Shown here piece by piece: positions 56,636-64,000 of a DNA stretch of 64,000 bases (position 1 is the first letter of the stretch; each line of letters opens with the position of its first letter). A program made the translations under genes and the position numbers. The notes below the pieces were generated by a model. The model made no database searches. It was given only the letters and a program-made list of their open reading frames with translations, and had not been told where the DNA came from. This DNA is from Hyperoodon ampullatus (Eukaryota; Chordata; Mammalia; Artiodactyla; Ziphiidae): contig OX457070.1 of the NCBI GenBank assembly GCA_949752795.1, positions 31,198,788 to 31,262,787 of the forward strand. The letters run 5' to 3'.

Positions 56636-57849
56636 AAAAATATATATTTTATAAATACCATAATAGCATCATACAACATCTCTGAAACAGAGACTTCCCC
56701 ATATAAGTATTTTCAAGTATAAGCATTCCTTATTTGTTTTGTTCCATAGAAACGTATTTTAATATGGGTTTAATCATAACATTCATATAATTTGGTAATT
56801 TGCTCTTTGGGGGTTAGCATCCTTTCACGTGCATTTTCTCCAAGTCACCACCTAATCTTTATAACCGCCATTTTCTGTAGATGGACAGTCTTCCAAGTGG
56901 ATATATGACAATTCACATGTCGCTTTCCTTATTCTTGGTGATTTAGAATACTCATGATTTTTCACTGTTATAAATAATATTACAATGAATACCTTCATAC
57001 CATAAATTCTTTCTTTTTGGGAAGAAATATTAATTGAGATAAATCCCCAGGCCAGGAATACTTAAGGCTTTTTAGCACATAATATCATATTGTTTCCCAG
57101 AAGGATTTTCAAATAAGGCAATTTATTTTTCAGGCTGCAATGGCTACCTCCTTTTTGCAGTGTATTCTCTTTACTTTTGCACCCCTTTTGCCCCTGTTAT
57201 TTTCTCAGGACGACCCCTCCACCATCATGGGCTCCCTCAAATACCCTCACATAAATATCTATTCTACCACCTTATAAGGCTGATTCTGGGATGTTGCCCC
57301 TTAGAGCCTCTTTAGATGAGTACATCACATGCAACTTATTTTTATCATTTTAGAGCAGAATGCTTCAATCTGTAACACATAAATTCCTAATTGCTATGGT
57401 CTAGACATGTGTAAGATATACATAGTTTCAGACTTATTTGTAATTTATATACATTTCCTCACCCTCTAATAGCTTGAAGGTATTAATGGGGTAGATATCT
57501 TTTGAGAAGCCTGCCAAGCCCAATAGTCAGATCCCCTCAATCTGTAAATTATTGCCCTGCTGGACCACGTGACTGCTGCCCCCATCCTGCCGACCTTACT
57601 TCTGATGGGACCATGAATGGATGCTTGGAATAGACTGAGCCATGGGCTACTACAGAACAGAGAAGTGACTATGGGTGAGGGTGGGAGGGAGAGAGAGAGA
57701 GAGCCACAGAAAAAAACAGAGTTGGGAGCTGGACAAAAATTGTTCCCTGGGTTCCTAATGCTTTTCCAGTTCTTAGCTCCAGTCTTTTCTTAGGTCTGAC
57801 TACATATTCTTGGCTTTGCATTTGGAAAGATACCCCAAATAAGAATTCT
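56636..57849. other. Unique AT-rich sequence, possible old L1 trace
   Basis: Parts near 56860-57120 ('gttataaataatattacaat', 'gaataccttcataccataaa') resemble decayed antisense L1. Otherwise unrecognised. Confidence 0.35.
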
Positions 57850-57910
57850 GCTAATATATCTCCCTCCCTCTTTCTTTCTCTCCTTCCTCCTCTTTTTAAT
57901 TTTAATTTTT

Positions 57911-58126
57911 TTTATTTTTATTTATTTATTTTTTGCGGTACACGGGCCTCTCACTGCTGTGGCCTTTCCCGTTGTGGAGCACAGGCTCGAGACGCGCAGG
58001 CTCAGCGGCCATGGCTCATGGGCTCAGCTGCTCCACGGCATGTGGGCTCCTCCCGGACCGGGGCACGAACCCGCATCCCCTGCATCGGCAGCCAGACTCT
58101 CAACCACTGCGCCACCAGGGAAGCCC
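57911..58126 (-). mobile_element. CHR SINE, short class, antisense
   Basis: T-rich tail, 'gcggtacacgggcctctcac', 'caccagggaagccc' end. More substitutions than the other short copies. A T-rich target hides the exact duplication ('taattttttatttt' on both sides). Confidence 0.93.
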
Positions 58127-58139
58127 TAATTTTTTATTT

Positions 58140-58840
58140 TTGTATATGCTAACTTGGTTACTAATACAGTCTACAACAAATAGAGTTGGAAATAGACATC
58201 CCTTGATGCTGTGCACATCCGTGTAGCTTAATAATAAAAAATGAATCTGGACACTGATGAAAGTTTTAGCTCTTCTCTTCTACCGACATGTAGGGCTGCT
58301 GGGTTGAAATGTGGCATAATTCCATTTATGATTCTGAACCTATGGAATCTTTGAGAAAAACATTTTTCCCCTTTAAACTATTGACACTGTAAAAACTAGC
58401 TCCTCAAAATGCCAGACAGTTTGAATGATCAAAATGCTGGATGGTTTGGATAATCTTACACAATGAATCTGATTCAAGGCTTTGGGTGACCATATACACA
58501 GATGGATACAAAGGGAAGAATGAATATAAGAGTTTCTGAGCCCTAGCTGAGTCAGTATGGTTAATTTTGGAGGCAGAGAGTAAAGTATTCACAGAGAAAA
58601 AGGCTCTCTGGCCTTCTTTGATAAAATTAAAAGAAAGAACCCAAGAAAACCTCAAAGGCCTCCTACTTCTCACCTATGTCTTGAGATTTTTCCCTCCAAA
58701 GACAGAGGATGAATGCTGCAGAAGTGATAAAAATTAGAACCTTATGTCTAAAGCTGACGGTCTCCAAAGGATGTCTAGAAAACCTGGCTGGATATCTTGG
58801 GCTATTACTGATCTTATATTTTTCCTTTCTTGCTTTTATC
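58140..58840. other. Unique sequence, nothing recognised
   Basis: Non-repetitive, AT-leaning. The 89-codon minus frame at 58404-58673 has no domain. Confidence 0.4.
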
Positions 58841-58925
58841 TATCATCTATCTATCTATCTATCTATCTCCCTATCTTTATCTCTATCTATCTATCATATA
58901 CCTATCCACCTACCTACCTATCTAT
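58841..58925 (+). repeat. (ATCT)n microsatellite with (ACCT) end
   Basis: Imperfect ATCT tetramers give S-I-Y-L frames. Confidence 0.95.
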
Positions 58926-59039
58926 GTATAAATTATGGAATAAAAAGGGAAACATTGGGGGGTTAGAGGGAGATATCCTCCTTACAATCCAAGGAAGCCT
59001 TTCATACTGAGAAACAAAGGACACAATCCTCACTAATTG

Positions 59040-59440
59040 AGATAAATTGTAAATTGTGCCCTCTCTCGACCCGTTGGCTGGTGCTGTCGTTCTAAAGGAT
59101 CTAACTGACCCTGTAAAAACATCCTTTCTCCTGGTCTGAAATGTCTCTCTCGTTTTAGAGCTTTAGAAATTCTGGTAACCTGGAGAAGCACTGACATTTC
59201 AGAAACTCTGGACAGACCTGTCCCTGCCAGTGGAGTGACTGGGTGTGTGTGTGTGTTTAAATTATAAACAATTGACTAGCCTTTTATGACAATGATTGTA
59301 CAATAAGAGCAATGGGCAGAACTATCAAATCATTTTAAATTGGCCTCTCAGTATTTTCCCGTTTGCTGACTGGATGGAGTTTATCAGTGGACTGACATAT
59401 TTCCTAGCATATGTGACCTCGGGCAGTCACTCTCCATTTT
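59040..59440. promoter_or_regulatory. Candidate conserved non-coding element (weak)
   Basis: Largely repeat-free, with a short GT run at about 59243-59257 and motifs 'aaattataaacaattgac' near 59259 and 'tgacaatgattgtacaata' near 59287. Texture only. Confidence 0.28.
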
Positions 59441-61674
59441 TTTTCTGCCAGTTCAATTCATTTAATTAAAGTGTGCCGAGTGCCCAGAAAATGCCTGGAA
59501 CTGTGCTGGCCATGATGGCCACTTAGAGCAGATCTGTTGCTGCTCCAGGGACCCTCTGCTCTGATGTGGTCATAAGGCAGCTTGCCCAGCCAGCAGGAGC
59601 CAGGGAACCGGTGGGTCAGCAGACAAGTACACAGTGCCCAGCCTCAAGCAACGTGCAGTCTACTCAGTGTGAGGGTTGTGCCTTTGCTCCCTAAGCAGTG
59701 CAACTCCCGTGGGAGAGGCAGAAGGTGAACAAGGACTGGCCACAGGCAGAACAGGTCTGGCTGGAGTGGGCATCCAGATCATCACTAAAAACGGGTTTGA
59801 CTATGTCTAGAAAGACAGGCAGGGCTGGAGGAATGAGCAAGTGCTCATTTGTGCTGCAGGGAAGGAGGGTGGGAAGACGTGGTGTAAATGTACCGAGGAC
59901 ACCTGGGCTGGATAGTGGGAGGTTGAAGACACAAGGGGTTGACTTTGGACAGAGATTGAAGAGCACTGAATACGCCAAGGAGCCTGAACTTGATCCTAAC
60001 GTCAATGATGCCAACTTTTGAGTTCACAGACTTCCTTAGGCCCTTTTTGACCCCATTCCTAGAAGTTTTAAACTTGGGCATTATCTTCTCTTTTCTCTTT
60101 CTTCAGATAACGATCTCCCTCCATCCCCATCAGACACCCAAATGTGTAGTCCAAAACCAATAAGCTTGAGCTTTGGGTTAAAAGCCCAGTTAAGGAAGGG
60201 CCCTGGAACTTGGTGTAGAGTGGTGTGGAACCAGTGTTTGCCTGTGGTCTCAAGCTGGTTTCCCAGAAAAGCTCCCTCACAGAGAGGGTTTTGTAGAACG
60301 CATGTGTGTGCAGGGTGTTTGTGTGTGTGTGGGGGGGGTGGGGGTGGAAGCGGATTTCTAAGAATATCTGGCAGGCTAGTGGTAAGTTTGCCAAGGGAAT
60401 TTATGCTGTCTTTCTTGGAGGCTGGGATGTTGAAACACAATCACAACTCATTTCCAACCAATTTAGGAAGAGTTTTCCAGGAGAACATATACATATACAC
60501 ATAGAAAGATACACATATATACAATATATCCAAGAAAAAAAGATCTAGCTCTTTTCTGATCTTCATGAATGTATTAATTTGGGTTTTAGGATAGGTTCTT
60601 CATCCTCTTTCAGGAAGAAAAATCTGTTAAGGATTTTTCTTCTCAAATAATAGGTCAAGTCTGCAGAACTCTCTTTCTTTCCCTTGGATTGCTTCTCTCT
60701 TCACCCAATATGTTTTTGACCTAGATAGCATCTGCCTTCTCTTCAGGGGTTGTGTGCTGTGTTGTGAAAAGGAGATGGGCTGGGAGAGGTTGGAGTGAAC
60801 AAATCACACCAATGCGGGTAAAATATTGTTTTCCTTATTTAGCCCTCTTATGGGAAAAGAATGTTAGAATGGAGCCCCCTAAGGTATGCTTTCCAAATCC
60901 ACCAGCTCTGGAGAGATGCATCATGGCTGTAAACGCAACAGCTCAGGCAGCAAGTTCCATAATAGTTTACTTTTTGTCTCCAGACCAAAGGTCCATGGTG
61001 ATTCTACCTGAAGGACTAGAGGTGTGTGCAGGATGTTCCAAGTTGTGACACTTGGGGGTGGTCAGCGGGCGGAGGGTGCGGGGAGCCGTGTGAAGACCGG
61101 AGTCAGACTGCAGAGGGCAGTGTGAGACTGCAGCGCTGGGAGCCGAGTGGCCTGACCAGAGATGCTCTTAATAGAGGCCACCTGTGTTGTTTCAAGATAA
61201 ATTATGTTAGATGGGGAAGCTGGTCTATTGGATTTACAGTAAATGTATGCTAGTTAACTTCATCCCGAAGAAAGTCCTTCTAAGATTTTCGCTTCTTCCC
61301 CAGTTCAAGACATCAAGTATGATGCCTGGCTGAGTGGCAAACCCGAACCCTCTTCTCTTCGGGGGTGTGAGTGTCTCATGTAAATGCCCGTGATGATGAT
61401 GGAGAGGATATTTAGTGCCTTACGACCCATTGAAACTGAACTGCACTGGGTCCTAAGGCAGCACTGTGTGTGGAGAGACATTTCTTTAAAAATCATAATA
61501 ACCCAGGCACCTTCTAAATCTTTTCTGGAGCAGTAGGAACTGTAGTGAGTCTGCTGCAGGAGGCTTTTGTTCCATAGCTGGTTCTGGATGCTCGGGGCTC
61601 TCTGTGGTGGACTTCGGTAAGGGAAGGGGGTTGGTGGGTCAGAGAGAATGGCTGGTCTGGAGACCAAGTGTAGG
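59441..61674. other. Mostly unique sequence, no gene supported
   Basis: Frames of 107-120 codons overlap on both strands at 59691-60081 and 60068-60504 and have no domains. A G-rich run is at about 60333-60350. A CTCF-like ACTGCAGAGGGCAG lies at 61107-61120 in a short GC-rich part. Confidence 0.4.
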
Positions 61675-61805
61675 CTTTAGAGTCAGACAGATGTGGGTTC
61701 ACACCTGGCTCTCTAATTTCCTCAACTGTAAAGTTGGGACAATCATGGCAGCAATTTCCTAGAGTTGCTGTATCGTGAGATGCTTAGCACAGTGACCATA
61801 GTAAA
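61675..61805 (+). mobile_element. MIR SINE fragment, sense
   Basis: 'agagtcagacagatgtgggt', 'tttcctcaactgtaaagttg' and 'gatgcttagcacagtgacc' in sense order. Confidence 0.75.
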
Positions 61806-61844
61806 GAATTTCCAGAACATGGTATCATTACTGACATTCAATTC

Positions 61845-61940
61845 AGAAATATTTATTGAGCACCTACTAGGGGATTTGACAGCTAGCAATGTAGACATGA
61901 CCCTTACCCTCAGGTCTAGTGAGAAAGACAGACAATGAGC
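61845..61940 (-). mobile_element. L2-like fragment, antisense
   Basis: 'cagaaatatttattgagcac', 'ctactaggggatttgacagc' and 'gacccttaccctcaggtcta' match the antisense L2 3' end. Confidence 0.6.
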
Positions 61941-61989
61941 CCTTATTATGTCAGGGCAGTGCATGGGGTATGGGGGAAGGAAGTGGAGC

Positions 61990-62195
61990 AAAGTGATAAA
62001 GAGCGTGGATGCTGGTGCCAAAGTGCCTGGGTTTGAATCCAGCTCTGTTACTTCTAGCTGTATGGCCCTTGGAAAGCCTCATACCCTACTAGTACTGACC
62101 TCATAGGGCCTTGCAAGAATTCAATGACTTAATACTTATACAGTATTAGAATGATGTCTGGCATATATTGTGTCAGCAATCTATAACTGTTGATT
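61990..62195 (+). mobile_element. MIR SINE, sense
   Basis: 'agtgataaagagcgtggatg', 'tgcctgggtttgaatccagc', 'ttacttctagctgtatggcc' and 'ttagaatgatgtctggcata' give a nearly complete MIR. Confidence 0.85.
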
Positions 62196-62424
62196 GAGTG
62201 TAATGAGCTTTAGAAGGGAGAAGATCGGATGCTGTGGAAATGTATTAAAGAAAGAAGCAAGCGAAGTTCCATAAAGTGGGGAGGGGAATGAATCCAAAAT
62301 AAACTAGGGGGAAAAAGAATGATAGGTAGATTTACATGTATTCTCATGAAAATGTCCAAGATAGATAATTAATGATGAAAAGCAATGGGGCAGACCAGAA
62401 TGCACAGCATGTCCTCATTTATGT

Positions 62425-62448
62425 AAAAAACCCATCTATCTATCTATC

Positions 62449-62491
<43 letters not shown>

Positions 62492-62500
62492 ATCATTTAT
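62425..62500 (+). repeat. (ATCT)n microsatellite
   Basis: A nearly perfect ATCT array with a CATC interruption near 62447 and 62491. Confidence 0.97.
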
Positions 62501-63614
62501 CTATGTGTTTGCTTACAGACTATTTTAGGCAGGATGTACTAAGAGATTGCTAATAGTGTTGCCTTGGGGGTTGGTCAGAGAAACTGTAATGGGAAGAAGA
62601 CTTATTTTTGGACAGTTTAAAATTTATGAGTATTTATTATTTCTTGAGTTGAAAAAAAGAACTAGAAAAATGACCAAGTAAGAAGATACATATCTTTATA
62701 AATCTTTTCAGACTAAAAGACAAATAATAAAACTAGGGTTAGGCTTAGGTTTCAGGTAATGGGGGGCCATGCTTCCAGGGCCTTCTGGGAGTGGAGGAAC
62801 AGCCTTCTTCTGCATAGGAATCTTATATCTAATCAGCAGCCCATGGATTATTCCTAAGGCACAGCTTCTCCTCTTATCCTCACGTTTCTCAGGCTACCCT
62901 TTGACCTCCCAGACTCTTTTCTCTTCTCATGCTGTTCCACACCACTCACTTTAACCTGATTTTGCTGTCTCTGGGGACCAAAACAGAAAGAGATAGTACA
63001 AGATGAGAAGAGACCTTTGGAACCCAAACTACTTTAGGCAGGAAGCAGGCTAAGAGTACCACTCAGGTTCAAACACAGGCTTTTTCTTATAGAAAAAAAG
63101 ATGACCCAGAGGGCAGAATCAAGAACCCATGGGTGGAACCAAAGTCTGTAAAGAATTATTCCCTAGGAACAGTCTTAATCCAGGAACTGGTGACTTGTGC
63201 CAGGCTGGATTTCAGAACTGCTGTGGACCAGTGATGGCTATGTGCCTTGCATTCCCATGGTTCTTGAACAGGAGTGTCTATTTGGTCATCCTAGCCAGGT
63301 TTCACTATTGCATGTAGGGTGTATAGTATGTTGGGCGTGTTAGAGGCAGAAAATTTGCCTCTTTAGCTCACAGGTCTTCCAAGTAACAGGAGCTGTACTT
63401 GACAATGATACTTGAGAAGCCTCATTCACACCTGGGACTGGTCTAGTGAACGAGATACTGGGCCTGAGCCTAAGTCTGATATTGTAATGGGATGAGACTG
63501 GCTCTTGCATGTCACAGGAATGTAAATCATCTGTAGCCAGAGGGTAGAGTGTGGAAGCTAAAACCAAATGACTGGAAATTCTTTGGCACAGTTCCCATTG
63601 AGAGGTGTGTCTCT
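62501..63614. other. Unique sequence, nothing recognised
   Basis: No gene or secure repeat. Confidence 0.4.
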
Positions 63615-63775
63615 GTCTCTTTCTCAGTGGTGTGCTGGAGCTGGCTCACACCAGCTTGTAAAACCAATTGTGTGCCTCTTGTCCCAGCAACTTGTTCAGT
63701 GATGTCTTGTTGGTCGCTTGAAATCAGCCATGGTGGAAGATTTTATACCATAGGAATTGGCAAATGCTGAAAAAT
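63615..63775 (-). mobile_element. Ancient DNA-transposon-like repeat (copy 3 of 3)
   Basis: Read on the minus strand it gives 'tttgccaattcctatggtat' and 'ccaccatggctgatttcaag', matching the copies at 3110 and 47965. Confidence 0.55.
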
Positions 63776-64000
63776 AGGACTTTTCTTTTTCCTGGAGAGC
63801 TGGTTGTTAAACACTCACAGGCACATCACTGCTTGTATTGAAAATTTCCAAGATGCTGGTAGGGGCAGGGATGAGTAGTTCAAACAGAGTTTGATTGGCT
63901 CCAGGCCTCCCTTCTGATCCACACTCACTATCCATCCTATTTTGACAAGTTTGGAAGGAAAAGTAGTAGGCATTACCTAAATGGGTTAAGTCATTCACCT

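Noticed and set aside
3859..58226. A recurrent antisense frame in SINEs (protein-like pattern with SRSAACGI, RQADSQPL)
   Set aside because: It recurs at 3912-4112, 32048-32393, 35323-35628, 41447-41843, 50559-50880, 54623-54832 and 57933-58226, exactly where CHR SINEs lie. It is the SINE read on the other strand, not a gene family.
58709..59010. Frame with S-I-Y-L repeats resembling a membrane protein
   Set aside because: It is the translation of the ATCT microsatellite.
58841..62500. CRISPR-like periodic repeats
   Set aside because: The tandem units are uninterrupted tetranucleotide microsatellites without spacers, in a mammalian genome.

Overview
This window looks like nuclear DNA from an artiodactyl mammal, most likely a whale, dolphin or porpoise. 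It carries twelve tRNA-derived SINEs of the CHR type (the 'ggcttccctggtgg' family shared by cetaceans, hippos and ruminants). Eight belong to a short, little-diverged class (about 205 bp) that is very abundant in cetaceans. I saw no ruminant BovB LINE or Bov-tA SINE. Several 5'-truncated artiodactyl-type L1 copies, MIR, L2-like, MER5-like, MLT1-like and Tigger-like fossils, and mammalian microsatellites fit the same reading.

I found no convincing protein-coding exon, rRNA, tRNA gene, intact virus, operon or CRISPR array. Open frames are short, have no recognisable domain, and often lie in SINEs (the same antisense frame recurs in copy after copy), microsatellites or L1 pieces. The window is best read as an intergenic or long-intron stretch.

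Layout: 1-664 is an almost pure pyrimidine tract. 0.7-9 kb holds ancient repeats, an MLT1 broken by two later insertions, a GT/GA compound microsatellite, and a Tigger-like element split by an L1. 9.3-9.7 kb is AT-rich unique sequence with homeodomain-type motifs. 10-15 kb is unique sequence with MIR pieces. 15.6-17.3 kb is an old antisense L1 with a younger L1 inside it. 18-23 kb alternates candidate conserved non-coding blocks with MER5-like pieces and a SINE. 23.7-24.4 kb has an L1 and a long SINE. 28.3-31 kb has two further candidate regulatory blocks and a striking quasi-palindrome at 29887-29984. 31-37 kb is dense in SINEs and L1, including an L1 inverted by twin priming. 39.4-40.6 kb has a MER53-like palindromic element and a long candidate regulatory block. 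41.7-45.5 kb is mostly unique. 45.5-46.3 kb has an L1 with two AT arrays and a long SINE. 46.8-47.5, 53.1-53.5 and 54.9-55.9 kb are further candidate regulatory blocks. The rest holds SINEs, one sense L1, MIR pieces and ATCT repeats.

The probable function, if any, is cis-regulation: repeat-free blocks rich in TAAT, octamer, FOX/SOX and CTCF-like motifs, possibly acting on a developmental gene outside the window. That is inferred from sequence texture, not from alignment. No new multi-gene biological system is supported. The oddest structures are the quasi-palindrome, the duplicated pyrimidine tract, the twin-primed L1 and an inverted repeat inside the 40.4 kb block. Repeat boundaries are approximate by up to a few tens of bases unless flanking target duplications are cited.
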